Part shown: positions 1-7,929 of the stretch, piece after piece | Layout of the letters: every line of letters begins with the position of its first letter | How positions within the stretch are numbered: position 1 is the stretch's first letter | Assembly: GCF_047121295.1 (NCBI RefSeq) | Contig: NZ_CP139447.1 | Location: 5,394,001 to 5,458,000, forward strand | DNA from: Longispora sp047121295 | GTDB taxonomy: Bacteria; Actinomycetota; Actinomycetes; Mycobacteriales; Micromonosporaceae | Reading direction: 5' to 3' | Length of the DNA: 64,000 bases | Notes under the pieces: model-generated | What the model saw: the letters and a program-made list of their open reading frames with translations, nothing else | Told to the model about the DNA's origin: nothing | The model's database searches: none | Position numbers and translations under genes: made by a program

Positions 1-584
1 GCCGCGACGAGGGCGTCCAGCGCCTCGCGCTCGCGGTGCGGGCCGGCGATCTGACCGGTGGCGTCGAGCACCCGGACGTTGTCGATGCCGAGGAAGCCCA
101 GGTAGTGCCGGACGTACCCGGTGAGGAAGTCCACCGGGGAGTCCAGCGGCACGCCGTTGCTGCTCACCGCGACGAACGCCTCGCGGATGTTGTCGACGAG
201 GCCCTTCGGCCCGGCCTCGGAGTAGCTGAAGGTGACGCCGGCCTGGGCGACCTGGTCGAAGTACGCCTTGAGGGACGCCGGTACCGAGAAGTTGTACATC
301 GGCGCGCCGATCACCAGGTAGTCGGCGGACTTCAGCTCGTCGATCAGGTGTCGCGAGCTGGACAGCAGCTGGCGCTGGGCCGGGGTGCGGTCGTCGGTCG
401 GCGTGTAGACCGCCTCGATGTGGCCCTCGCTGACGAAGGGCACGCCCTGGGCGACGTCCCGGTCGATCACCTCGGCGTCGGGGTGCCGGCGCAGCAGGTC
501 GGCCACGACGGCCTCGGTGAGCCGGCGGGTGCTCGCGTCGGCGTACCGGGCGCTGGAGTTGATCTTGAGAATACGAACGGACAC
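1..584 (-). CDS. azoR: FMN-dependent NADH-azoreductase / NADH:quinone reductase, 3' end cut by window
   Basis: Flavodoxin-like FMN oxidoreductase that reduces quinones and azo compounds with NADH. About 194 codons are visible; the C-terminus lies outside the window. The N-terminal KINSSAR stretch (residues 7-13) is the FMN phosphate loop, and PMYNFSVPASLKAYFDQV (95-112) is the flavin-binding signature of AzoR enzymes. The GTG start at 584 is chosen because a GGAGG box sits about 6 bases upstream. It is divergent from an HxlR regulator with a palindrome between, the same arrangement as YodB-controlled azoR1 of Bacillus, so induction by quinones or other electrophiles is likely. Family assignment is sure; substrate is inferred. 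Confidence 0.93.
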   Translation of the reverse strand, partial: MSVRILKINSSARYADASTRRLTEAVVADLLRRHPDAEVIDRDVAQGVPFVSEGHIEAVYTPTDDRTPAQRQLLSSSRHLIDELKSADYLVIGAPMYNFSVPASLKAYFDQVAQAGVTFSYSEAGPKGLVDNIREAFVAVSSNGVPLDSPVDFLTGYVRHYLGFLGIDNVRVLDATGQIAGPHREREALDALVA

Positions 585-629
585 GGGAGCCTCCGGGCTC
601 GGGGAGTTAGACTTACTTACGAAAGATAA

Positions 630-650
630 GCACTTACAGAAGGTAAGTGC
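630..650. promoter_or_regulatory. palindromic operator between azoR and hxlR
   Basis: Perfect inverted repeat GCACTTAC-5 bases-GTAAGTGC, preceded by further TTAC/GTAAG-like half-sites at 611-629 in an AT-richer patch. It lies 24 bases before the HxlR start and 46 bases before the azoR start, where a dimeric winged-helix repressor could control both divergent promoters. Assignment to the neighbouring HxlR protein is inferred from position. Confidence 0.7.
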
Positions 651-673
651 AAGGGGGAGATAAGATTCCGCAC

Positions 674-1027
674 GTGACTCAGGCGACAGGACCGGGCTCC
701 TACACGGGCTACTGCCCGCAGGTCCAGTTCGCGGCCGAGCTGATCGGCCGGCGGTGGACCGCGGCGATCATCGGCGTGCTCACCGACCTCGGCCACGCCC
801 GGTTCCGCGACATCCGCTGCCGGGTGCCCGGCCTGTCCGACCGGCTGCTCGCTGACCGCCTCGAGGAGCTCGAGGCCGTCGGCGTCGTCGCGCAGTGCCC
901 CGAAGCGATCGGGTATTCGATCACCGAGAAGGGCCGCGAGCTCGGCCCGATCCTCTGCCAGCTCGCCGCCTGGTCCGACCGGTGGAGCACCGAACTGGGC
1001 GAACGCCCCGGCCGCAAGTCCACCTGA
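674..1027 (+). CDS. HxlR-family winged-helix regulator, YodB-like
   Basis: 117-residue DNA-binding protein of the HxlR family. The N-terminus carries CP (Cys14-Pro15), the position of the redox-sensing cysteine in YodB-type regulators, followed by LIGRRWTAAII, RFRDIRCRVPGLSDRLLADRL (recognition helix region) and the wing YSITEKGREL. A GTG start at 674 is used; a GTG at 647 would add nine residues and overlap the operator. A purine-rich AAGGGGGAGA (651-660) is the likely ribosome site though spaced 13 bases. It probably represses the divergent azoreductase and itself, released when Cys14 is oxidised or alkylated; that mechanism is inferred from homologues. Confidence 0.9.
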   Translation: MTQATGPGSYTGYCPQVQFAAELIGRRWTAAIIGVLTDLGHARFRDIRCRVPGLSDRLLADRLEELEAVGVVAQCPEAIGYSITEKGRELGPILCQLAAWSDRWSTELGERPGRKST

Positions 1028-1031
1028 CGCC

Positions 1032-1652
1032 GTGGCGACGCACGACCTGCGCGGCCCCGGCGAGCCCCTCACCCTGCACTACCCGGCCGGCGCGGTGCTC
1101 GTCGTCGCCGGCATCCCGGGCGCGGGCAAGACCACGCTGCTCCGCCGGCTCTTCCACCTGACGGGTACCGAGACCGGCCCCGTCGCCGGCCCCGGCGGCG
1201 CCTGGCTGCTCGACTCCGAACAGGCCCGCAACCGGTGGCGGGCCCGGCTGGGCCCCCGGGTGCCCTACGCCGCGTACCGGCCGGTGGTGCACCTCACCCA
1301 CTACCTCGCGGTGTACCGGGCGGTCCGCGCCGGCCGGGGCGTCGTCCTGCACGACTGCGGCACCCGGCGCACCCTGTTGCGCCTGCTCACCGGGGGCCGC
1401 GCGCACCTGGTCGCCCTCGACGTGCCGGCCTCGGTGGCCCGCGCGGGGCAGCACGCGCGGGGGCGCACCGTGCGCGGCCGGGCCTTCCGCCGGCACGACC
1501 GGGCCTGGCGGTTCCCCGCCGACGGCGGCCCGCCCCCGGTGGCCCGGGGCTACCGCAGCCTGGTGGTGCTCGACCGGCGGGCCGCCGACCGGATCGCGGC
1601 AATCGTCCTGGGTGGCCCGATCAACTGCCCGACAGGGACTGTCGTGCTGTGA
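1032..1652 (+). CDS. P-loop NTPase, small kinase-like ATPase
   Basis: 206 residues with Walker A GIPGAGKTT at 27-35 near the N-terminus, then a fold of the small nucleotide-kinase/zeta-like P-loop group: VVLHDCGTR around residue 105 looks like the Walker B-type strand, and an Arg-rich lid (RAGQHARGRTVRGRAFRR) follows. Starts 4 bases after the hxlR stop, so the two may be co-transcribed. No membrane segment or signal. Proteins of this type in actinomycetes are usually annotated only as AAA family ATPase; a phosphotransferase on a small molecule is plausible but the substrate is unknown. Confidence 0.8.
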   Translation: MATHDLRGPGEPLTLHYPAGAVLVVAGIPGAGKTTLLRRLFHLTGTETGPVAGPGGAWLLDSEQARNRWRARLGPRVPYAAYRPVVHLTHYLAVYRAVRAGRGVVLHDCGTRRTLLRLLTGGRAHLVALDVPASVARAGQHARGRTVRGRAFRRHDRAWRFPADGGPPPVARGYRSLVVLDRRAADRIAAIVLGGPINCPTGTVVL

Positions 1653-1704
1653 CCCCGACCCGCCACAATGGTGTCCACCGTTGCCACATCACCGGGGGGC
1701 TCCG

Positions 1705-2643
1705 ATGGCGGACGACACACTCGTGGTCGCGTTCCTACTCTCCGGGGCGGCGCTGCTGGCCGTCTCCGTCGTCGTGCGCGGCCGGCTGTTCGCCGGGGGC
1801 GGCGGACACCACCTGCCGATCGACCCGATCGACGTCGCGTACCTGAAGGGCGGGTCCGGCCTCGCCGAGTACGCGGCGCTCGCGGCCCTGCGCGCGTCCG
1901 GCGCCCTGGCCCCCGACGGCACGCCCGGCCCGCTGCCCGCCGGGCTGCCCAAGCTCGCCCAGGTCGCCCACCAGGGCATCGTCGCGGGTTCCGGCCCCTG
2001 GCAGGCGCTGCGCGGCCCGGCCGCCCGGGAGGCGCAGGCCCAGATCCGCACCAAGCTGGAGCGCCAGGGCCTGCTGACCAGCCGAGCCCAGCGCACCGGC
2101 GCCCGGGTCGGCCCGCTCGTCCTGCTCGGCGCCGCCGTCGGGGGCGTGGCGCTGGCACAGGCGTCGACCGAGCCCCGGCACACGGTCATCTACATCCTGG
2201 GCGCCGCCGTCCTCGGCATCGTCGGCGTGCTGACGCTGCGCGCGCCGTACCGGACCGTGGCCGGGAAGGCGGTGCTCCGCGACCAGACCCGGCGCAACGG
2301 GCACCTGCACCCGCGCAACCGGCCGGCGTGGCAGACGTACGGGCCGGCCGGGGCCGCGCTGAGCGTGGGGCTGTTCGGGACGGCGGCGTGGTGGGCGTCG
2401 GACCCGGCGTACGCGCGGGCGCTGGGGATGAGCCCGGCGTACGTGGGCGGCGGCTCGTCCGGCTATTCGTCCGGCTCCTCCTCGTGCTCGTCGTCGTCCT
2501 CGGACAGTGCGCCCGGGTGCAACTCGTCCTCGAGCTGCAACTCGTCGAGTTGCAACTCGTCCAGTTGCAGTTCGTCCAGCTGCGGTTCCAGCTCGGGCTC
2601 CAGTTGCGGGTCGAGCTGCGGGGGCGGCGGGGGCGGGGATTGA
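1705..2643 (+). CDS. TIGR04222-type membrane protein with Cys/Ser-rich tail, possible MNIO substrate
   Basis: 312-residue membrane protein. Start ATG 1705 begins MADDTLVVAFLLSGAALL, a membrane helix (5-24). A soluble domain (about 35-135) contains the DPIDVAYLKGG segment typical of TIGR04222 proteins; helices follow near 139-157, 161-179 and 212-231. By the positive-inside rule the C-terminus should face outside. The last about 60 residues are nearly all Ser, Cys, Asn and Gly, with eight cysteines spaced by 10, 5, 4, 4, 4, 7 and 3 residues (NSSSC repeated). The next gene, an MNIO enzyme, overlaps its stop codon. MNIO enzymes modify cysteines in peptides, so this tail is a candidate substrate; that is inference. 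Family recognition is fairly firm. Confidence 0.85.
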   Translation: MADDTLVVAFLLSGAALLAVSVVVRGRLFAGGGGHHLPIDPIDVAYLKGGSGLAEYAALAALRASGALAPDGTPGPLPAGLPKLAQVAHQGIVAGSGPWQALRGPAAREAQAQIRTKLERQGLLTSRAQRTGARVGPLVLLGAAVGGVALAQASTEPRHTVIYILGAAVLGIVGVLTLRAPYRTVAGKAVLRDQTRRNGHLHPRNRPAWQTYGPAGAALSVGLFGTAAWWASDPAYARALGMSPAYVGGGSSGYSSGSSSCSSSSSDSAPGCNSSSSCNSSSCNSSSCSSSSCGSSSGSSCGSSCGGGGGGD

Positions 2644-3467
2644 CCGCCGACGGCACCGTCGCCGGGGTCGCCGGGGTCGGGATCGGCTGGCGGCCGGAGA
2701 TCGCCGGGTTCGTCGCCGACCTCGCCGGCCTGCGGTTCTGCGAGGTGATCGCCGAGACGATCGGCGCGACCGTGCCCGCGCCCCTCGCCGAGCTGCGCGA
2801 CCGGGGCGTCGCCGTCGTCCCGCACGGGGTCGGGCTGTCCCTCGGCGGCGCCGAACCGGTGGACCCGGCCCGGGTGGCCAGGCTCGCCCGGTGCGCCCGG
2901 CTCCTCGACGCGCCGCTGGTCAGCGAGCACGTCGCGTTCGTCCGGGCCGGCGGGGTGGAGGCCGGCCACCTGCTGCCGGTCCCCCGCAGCAGGGAGGCCC
3001 TCGCCGCCATTGTGGCCAACGTGCGCCGGACCCAGGCGGAACTGCCGGTGCCGCTCGCCCTGGAGCCGATCGCCGCCCTGTTCGACTGGCCCGACGACGA
3101 GCTGACCGAGGCCGAGTTCCTCGCCGAACTGCTCGACGCGACGGGCGCGCTGCTGCTCCTGGACGTCGCCAACGTGTACGCCAACGCGCGCAACCGGGGC
3201 ACCGACCCCCTCGCGCTGCTCGACGCGCTCCCCCTAGACCGGGTCGCCTACGTCCACGTGGCCGGGGGCACGGGCCACGGCGGGCTCTACCACGACACGC
3301 ACGCGCATCCGGTACCCCCCGAGGTGTTCGATCTGGTCCGTGACCTGTGCGCGCGGCACCGCCCGCCGGCGCTGCTCCTGGAGCGCGACGACCACTACCC
3401 GCCGGCCGCCGACCTGCGCGCCGAGCTCGACGCCCTCGCGGCCGCCTCCGGACATCCCCGTGTCTGA
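2640..3467 (+). CDS. DUF692 / MNIO-family multinuclear iron oxidative enzyme
   Basis: 275-residue TIM-barrel enzyme of the family containing MbnB, TglH and bufferin maturases, which use two or three iron ions to rearrange peptide cysteines. Metal-ligand motifs appear in order: CEVIAE (34-39), PHGVGLSLG (61-69), SEHVAF (95-100), LEPIA, DVANVYANARN, YVHVAGG, DTHAHPVPPEVFDLV and LLLERDDHYPP. The TTG start overlaps the upstream TGA by 4 bases, and its own stop is overlapped 8 bases by the next gene, so three products are translationally coupled. No signal peptide: it would act in the cytoplasm on its partner before membrane insertion. Function on the Cys-rich tail upstream is inferred. Confidence 0.9.
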   Translation: MTADGTVAGVAGVGIGWRPEIAGFVADLAGLRFCEVIAETIGATVPAPLAELRDRGVAVVPHGVGLSLGGAEPVDPARVARLARCARLLDAPLVSEHVAFVRAGGVEAGHLLPVPRSREALAAIVANVRRTQAELPVPLALEPIAALFDWPDDELTEAEFLAELLDATGALLLLDVANVYANARNRGTDPLALLDALPLDRVAYVHVAGGTGHGGLYHDTHAHPVPPEVFDLVRDLCARHRPPALLLERDDHYPPAADLRAELDALAAASGHPRV

Positions 3468-3876
3468 CGGGTCCGGGCTCGCCGAACGGCAGGCGCGGCT
3501 CGTCGCGGCGCTGGTCGGCGGGGCGGAGCCGCCGCCCGGGTTCGACCCGGCGCTGCTCGCGGCCACCACGGCCGGGCTGCTCGGCAAGCGGGCCGGGGAC
3601 GTGGCCCGGGCCTGGCCGGAGCTCGCCGCGAGCCTGGGGCCCGACTGGGGCCGGTGGTTCGCCGGCTGGGCCGCCGGCCGGCCGCCGGGCGGGTCGCACG
3701 CCGACGGCCTGGCCGCCGCCCGGCACCGGAGGGCGGCGGGCGACCTGACCGGGGCGGCGGCCGTCGAGCTGGCCGTCCGGGAGGCCGCCGGGCTGCCGTG
3801 GTGGTCGGCGCGCTGGGACCGGGCCGCCCGGGTGCTGCGGATCGCCGGCCGGACGTTCGTGTTCCGGGCCCGCTGA
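3460..3876 (+). CDS. small partner protein of MNIO enzyme (SCO6045-like)
   Basis: 138-residue soluble protein, GTG start inside the end of the MNIO gene (8-base overlap). Helical N-terminal half (LAERQARLVAALVGG, FDPALLAATTAGLLGKRAGDVARAWPELAASL) then a WFAGWAAGRPP turn, a second helical pair and a final beta-strand IAGRTFVFRAR. It resembles the region that in some Streptomyces proteins is found next to or fused to DUF692, and has the position of the partner protein that delivers substrate to MNIO enzymes (MbnC, TglI, BufC). No metal-binding or catalytic motif is visible. A substrate-recognition or chaperone role is inferred only from context. Confidence 0.72.
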   Translation: MSDGSGLAERQARLVAALVGGAEPPPGFDPALLAATTAGLLGKRAGDVARAWPELAASLGPDWGRWFAGWAAGRPPGGSHADGLAAARHRRAAGDLTGAAAVELAVREAAGLPWWSARWDRAARVLRIAGRTFVFRAR

Positions 3877-3986
3877 CGCCGGGGCGGGACCGTGCGGGGT
3901 TCCGGGCGCCCGCTGGACAAGGGACGGACCATGCCGTCGTGCGCGTATCCCATATTGGCGTCATACCGGGTCGACAAACCCGTCAG

Positions 3987-4220
3987 ATGCGTATGATGAC
4001 GACGCCGAAGCCCGGTGACCTGCTGGTTCTCGACCGCGACGCCTCGCCGCAGTTCGCCGGGCGGTCGCTGACCGTCCGGGTGATCCGGATGACGGATCGA
4101 CGCTCCTCCGTGGGCGGCTGGGGCTGGGCGGAGGTGTACGTGCTGGACCCCCGGGGCGACGCCACCGGCCGGCGCGAGGTGTTCGTCCACCTCGCGGGGC
4201 TCCGTCCACGGGAGAGCTAA
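3987..4220 (+). CDS. small hypothetical protein
   Basis: 77 residues from ATG 3987 (in-frame ATGs at 3993 and 3996 are equally possible; no clear ribosome site before any). Mostly beta-rich: GDLLVLDRDAS, LTVRVIRM, GWAEVYVLDP, RREVFVHLAGL, consistent with a small SH3-like barrel. No signal peptide, membrane helix or cysteine. It stands 110 bases after the MNIO partner gene on the same strand and may or may not belong to that unit. Function unknown. Confidence 0.6.
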   Translation: MRMMTTPKPGDLLVLDRDASPQFAGRSLTVRVIRMTDRRSSVGGWGWAEVYVLDPRGDATGRREVFVHLAGLRPRES

Positions 4221-4281
4221 CCGAACCCGAATGATATTTTACGTTCGTTCATGATCGGCGATATATGTACGGGGGGGCGCG

Positions 4282-6270
4282 GTGGACGAGTTCGCCAACG
4301 TGCTGGACCTCGTCGGGGTGCCCGGACGCGCCCGGCCCGCCGACCACGAACAGGTGACCGTGTTCGCCGACCTCGGGGCCTGGCACGGGTACGCGCTGCC
4401 CGATCCCGCGCACGCCGGCGGCTTCACGGGCCCGTTGTACGTGGCCGAGGAGTACCCCTGGTGGCTGGCGAAGGTCTTCAGCCGGCTGGGCCTGACCGAT
4501 CTGGACACCGGCGAGCGGGTCGACCTGGTCCTGGAGGGCGCCGACGCGCTGCCGGGGCGGTTGCGGCAGGTGTGCGTCGGGGCGGGGCTGACGGTGACGC
4601 TGGGCCTCTGGTACACCTCGCACCGCACCGCCGTGATCGACGCCAGGGTCCGGCACGACGGCCAGGGGCCCCGGCGGCTGGCCGTGTCCTGGACGGGCGC
4701 GCTGCTCCCGCACGAGTACGCGCCGGTCCTGCGCGGCACGGACACCGGGATCGCCGCCGACTTCCGGGACGTGCGCGACCGGCAGGCGTTCCTGTCCACG
4801 GCCGACGCCCGGTTCGAGGTCAGCCACGACGCCCCGGTGATCACGGTCGTCACCGGCGACGGGTACCGCACGGACCGGGTCGCGCCGCTGGTGGTGGCCG
4901 GCGAGGCCAGGCTGACCTGGCAGGAGAGCTACACGTTCACGGCCGCCGAACGCGACCGCCTCACGCCCCCGGCGGCGCCGACCCCCCGCGACGGAGCGGT
5001 CGCCGGCCCGGCGGCGCCGCCGTCCCACCACGGCCGGGGCGCGGTGCCCGGTCCCGAGCCGTCCGACGCCCGCTGGGCCCGCTACCTCGCCCGGGCCCTC
5101 GACGGCGTCGCCCCCGACCGCCGCCGGCTGGTCGTCAAGGCGGTCAGCACCCTGGTCACGAACTGGCGCAGCCCGGCCGGCGCGCTCCGCCGCGACGGGG
5201 TCACCCCGTCCCTGAGCTCGACGACGGCGCACGGCTTCTGGTCCTGGGACTCGTGGAAGCACGCCGCCGGGGTGGCCCGGTTCGACCCGGCGCTGGCCGC
5301 GTCGGTGATCGAGTCCGTGTTCGACCACCAGCGCGACGACGGCATGGTGCCCGACGCCGTGTTCTTCAACCGCGACGGCGCGAACTGGAACGAGCGCAAC
5401 ACCCAGCCGCCCCTGGCCGCGTGGGCGGTGTGGCAGGTGTACCACGCGGGCCGCGACCTGGCGTTCCTCCGCCGGCTGTACCCGAGGCTTGTCGCCTACC
5501 ACCGCTGGTGGTACGACGCCCGCGACCGGTGCGGCTTCGGCATCTGCTCCTACGGCGCGACCCTGGACGCGGGCAACGACACCGACAAGGCCGTCGCCGA
5601 GGCTGCGACCTGGGAGTCCGGGACGGACAGCGCGCCCCGGTTCGACGACGTGACCGTGCTGCCGGGCCGGACCGGGTTCACGCTCGACCAGGAGTCGGTG
5701 TGCCTGAACGCGTACCTGGCCGCCGAGAAGGACCACCTCACCCTGATCGCGCGCGCCGTGGGCTCGTCGGACACGTTCCCGTCCCGGACGGTGGCCAGCT
5801 ATGTCCGGGACCGGATGTTCGACCCGGTCACCGGCTGGTTCTACGACACGATCGACGGCCAGCCGCTCGTCGAGCGCGGCAAGGGCATCGAGGGCGTCAT
5901 CCCGCTGTGGGCCGGGATCGCCACGCTGCCGCAGACCGTGGCGGTCCGGGCGGCGCTGCTGGACCCGGGCCGGTTCGGCACCCCGGTGCCGTGCCCGTCC
6001 GTGTCGGCCGACAGCCCCGAGTTCACCCCGGACCGGCGGTGGCGGGGTCCGGTGTGGCTGGACCAGCTCGCGTTCGCCGTGGAGGGGCTGCGCCGGGCCG
6101 GGTTCTCCGGGGAGGCCGAGGCGTTGACGGCCCGGCTGTTCGCGCACGCCGACGGGCTGGCCGGGGACGCGCCGCTGCACGAGAGCTACCACCCGCTGAC
6201 CGGCGCCCGGCAGGGCACGCCGAACGTCAGCTGGTCGGCGGCGGCGGTGCTCCTGATGCTCAAGGGCTGA
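4282..6270 (+). CDS. glycoside hydrolase, GH63/YgjK-type (alpha/alpha)6 glucosidase
   Basis: 662-residue intracellular glycosidase (no signal peptide). N-terminal beta-rich domain about 1-230, then an (alpha/alpha)6 barrel: FWSWDSWKHA (near residue 317) holds the Asp expected to act as general acid in YgjK-like GH63 enzymes, followed by DHQRDDGMVPD, WNERNTQPPLAAW and, near the C-terminus, HESYHPLTG with the second carboxylate. Mannosylglycerate/glucosylglycerate hydrolases and alpha-glucosidases share this architecture, so the sugar cannot be fixed from sequence. GTG start is preceded by a G-rich run and an AT-rich patch (4228-4266) likely holding the promoter. The next gene, a polysaccharide synthase, lies 250 bases away. 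Confidence 0.85.
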   Translation: MDEFANVLDLVGVPGRARPADHEQVTVFADLGAWHGYALPDPAHAGGFTGPLYVAEEYPWWLAKVFSRLGLTDLDTGERVDLVLEGADALPGRLRQVCVGAGLTVTLGLWYTSHRTAVIDARVRHDGQGPRRLAVSWTGALLPHEYAPVLRGTDTGIAADFRDVRDRQAFLSTADARFEVSHDAPVITVVTGDGYRTDRVAPLVVAGEARLTWQESYTFTAAERDRLTPPAAPTPRDGAVAGPAAPPSHHGRGAVPGPEPSDARWARYLARALDGVAPDRRRLVVKAVSTLVTNWRSPAGALRRDGVTPSLSSTTAHGFWSWDSWKHAAGVARFDPALAASVIESVFDHQRDDGMVPDAVFFNRDGANWNERNTQPPLAAWAVWQVYHAGRDLAFLRRLYPRLVAYHRWWYDARDRCGFGICSYGATLDAGNDTDKAVAEAATWESGTDSAPRFDDVTVLPGRTGFTLDQESVCLNAYLAAEKDHLTLIARAVGSSDTFPSRTVASYVRDRMFDPVTGWFYDTIDGQPLVERGKGIEGVIPLWAGIATLPQTVAVRAALLDPGRFGTPVPCPSVSADSPEFTPDRRWRGPVWLDQLAFAVEGLRRAGFSGEAEALTARLFAHADGLAGDAPLHESYHPLTGARQGTPNVSWSAAAVLLMLKG

Positions 6271-6485
6271 AAAGCCAAGATTTTCCGGTTACCGCGGGGC
6301 CCGACCCGGCGCGCGTCGGCCGTTCCACCCGACCGCCCGGGCCGGATCGGGTCGCAGGGTGCTATGGAATCGACTAATAAGCCTGAATTGTCTACTCGCA
6401 ACAGTCAGTAACCACAACGTACGGGCTCCGTAACGACCTGTGGCTTGTGGCCACGCTGAGCTGTACCGGAGCGTCCTATGGAGCG

Positions 6486-6524
6486 GTGAGTGAACACCTG
6501 CTCCCCCCCGGACACCGGTCATGA
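6486..6524 (+). CDS. possible 12-codon upstream ORF coupled to the GT2 gene
   Basis: GTG at 6486 opens a 12-codon frame (VSEHLLPPGHRS) whose TGA overlaps the ATG of the GT2 gene (ATGA, 6521-6524). The GT2 start itself has no recognisable Shine-Dalgarno sequence, so translational coupling from this frame would explain its initiation. A GGAG lies only two bases before this GTG, an unusually short spacing. The rest of 6271-6520 carries an AT-rich stretch at 6366-6420, probably promoter, and no other gene I can support. Confidence 0.3.
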   Translation: MSEHLLPPGHRS

Positions 6525-7726
6525 TCCGCGCGGCGATGATCGCGGCGCTCCTCGTGCCGGCCGTGATCGTGTGCTGTGTCGTCGCCGGCCTGGCGTACGG
6601 CTGGCTGCGGCCCGAGCGGGTCCGGGGCCGGCACGCGACGCCGACGTTCCCGAGCCGGCCCGCCGTCACCGTGGGCGAGACGGTCGCCCTGATCGCGTGC
6701 CGGAACGGGGCCGGCTCGATCACGGACGCCGTCACGGCCGCCCGGTCCGCCGGGGTCGAGGTCTTCGTCGTCTCCGACGGGTCGACGGACGACACCGTGG
6801 CCCGCGCGCAGGCGGCCGGCGCCACGGTGCTCGCCCTCGCCGACAACGTGGGCAAGCCGGCGGCCCTGCTCCGCGCGTACGAGCACTTCGGGCTGGGCCG
6901 GCGGTTCCGGGCCGTGGCCATCCTCGACGACGACGTGCGGATCGCCCCGGACTTCGTCGACCGGGCGCTTGCCCAGCTGGGCCCGGAGGCGGTGATCTCC
7001 GTCGGGCGGAACGTGACGTGGTGGCCGCACGAGCGCCGGTGGAACCCCTGGCTGGCCAACCGCGCCTACGGCTACTGGAACTACCAGCTGATCGTCCGCC
7101 GGATCCAGAGCGCGTTCAACGTGATGAACTGCATCTCCGGCTCGAACTCCGTCTACCGCACCGAACTGCTCGACGAGGTCCTGCCGACCGAGCCGCCGTA
7201 CATCGTGGACGACACCTACTGGGTGCTGGAGACCCACCGCCGCGAGCTGGGCCGGGTCGTCTACGCCCCCGAGGCCGTCGCGCTGCTCCAGGACCCGGTG
7301 ACGTTCCGCGACTGGTACCGGCAGAACCTGCGCTGGCTGTGGGGCACCTTCCAGGGGGTGGCCGGCCACCGGGTCGGCCGGCACGCGACCCGGTTCGACT
7401 ACGCCTACGTGCTGCTGATCTGCCACTGGCTGGTCTACGTGCTCAGCGGCCCGGCGACCCTCTGGGTCCTCGTACTCGCCGGCCCCGGCGTCGTGCGGGG
7501 CGTGCTCCTGCTGCTCGTCGGGCAGGCCGGCTGGCTGCTGGTCGCCGGCTGGCGGCTCGGCCACCGCCGCCTCGTACTGTTCCTGCCGCTGATCGTCGCG
7601 ATCGACTTCCTGTACCGGATCGTCATGGTCCACGCCCTGATCCGCACCATCCGGCAGCCCGTCGTGGCCCGGTGCGTGTGGACCTCCCCCGGCCGCCTGG
7701 CCGTCTCCGCGCGTCCCGCGCCCTAG
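6521..7726 (+). CDS. processive family 2 glycosyltransferase, membrane polysaccharide synthase
   Basis: 401 residues. An N-terminal membrane helix (4-28), cytoplasmic GT-A domain with VSDGSTDDT (84-92), acceptor/metal motif LDDD (135-138), VDDTYWVLE as the second Asp motif and QNLRWLWG as the QxxRW signature of processive synthases (hyaluronan, chitin, cellulose type). Two to three C-terminal membrane helices follow (VLLICHWLVYVL onward, to residue about 385). The product would be a polysaccharide extruded through the membrane; which sugar is not readable. Followed at 13 bases by the LPVTG mini-protein gene, likely one transcript ending at the 7887 terminator. Confidence 0.88.
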   Translation: MIRAAMIAALLVPAVIVCCVVAGLAYGWLRPERVRGRHATPTFPSRPAVTVGETVALIACRNGAGSITDAVTAARSAGVEVFVVSDGSTDDTVARAQAAGATVLALADNVGKPAALLRAYEHFGLGRRFRAVAILDDDVRIAPDFVDRALAQLGPEAVISVGRNVTWWPHERRWNPWLANRAYGYWNYQLIVRRIQSAFNVMNCISGSNSVYRTELLDEVLPTEPPYIVDDTYWVLETHRRELGRVVYAPEAVALLQDPVTFRDWYRQNLRWLWGTFQGVAGHRVGRHATRFDYAYVLLICHWLVYVLSGPATLWVLVLAGPGVVRGVLLLLVGQAGWLLVAGWRLGHRRLVLFLPLIVAIDFLYRIVMVHALIRTIRQPVVARCVWTSPGRLAVSARPAP

Positions 7727-7739
7727 GAAAGGAACAACA

Positions 7740-7874
7740 ATGTCCGCTGATCAGGGTCTGCCCGTCACCGGGGTGTCCGCCGCGGCCGTCGGTGTCGTCG
7801 GCGCGCTGCTGCTGGCGCTCGGCGCGCTGTTCGTCACGATGGCCCAGTGGGGGACGCGGCTGCGTCGACGGTAG
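7740..7874 (+). CDS. 44-residue LPVTG/membrane-helix/Arg-tail mini-protein
   Basis: ATG 7740 has a purine-rich site (AGGAAAGGAA) 4 bases upstream. The whole protein is a cell-wall sorting signal: six residues, LPVTG (7-11), a hydrophobic helix (12-34) and the tail RLRRR (40-44). LPxTG-helix-charge is the recognition unit of sortases, but there is no passenger domain and no signal peptide beyond the helix itself. It follows the GT2 synthase by 13 bases. It may be a small membrane protein assisting the synthase, or a minimal sortase substrate; both are inference. No sortase gene is in the window. Confidence 0.75.
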   Translation: MSADQGLPVTGVSAAAVGVVGALLLALGALFVTMAQWGTRLRRR

Positions 7875-7886
7875 CGCCGGAGAACT

Positions 7887-7928
7887 CCGGGGGTGTCGCC
7901 GTCCAGGACCGGACGGCGACACCCCCGG
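7887..7928. terminator. bidirectional terminator hairpin
   Basis: Perfect 18-base arms CCGGGGGTGTCGCCGTCC with a 6-base loop (AGGACC) in the gap between the convergent mini-protein gene and tetR; the hairpin ends two bases before the tetR stop codon. No T-run, as usual in actinobacteria. Confidence 0.85.
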
Positions 7929-7929
7929 A

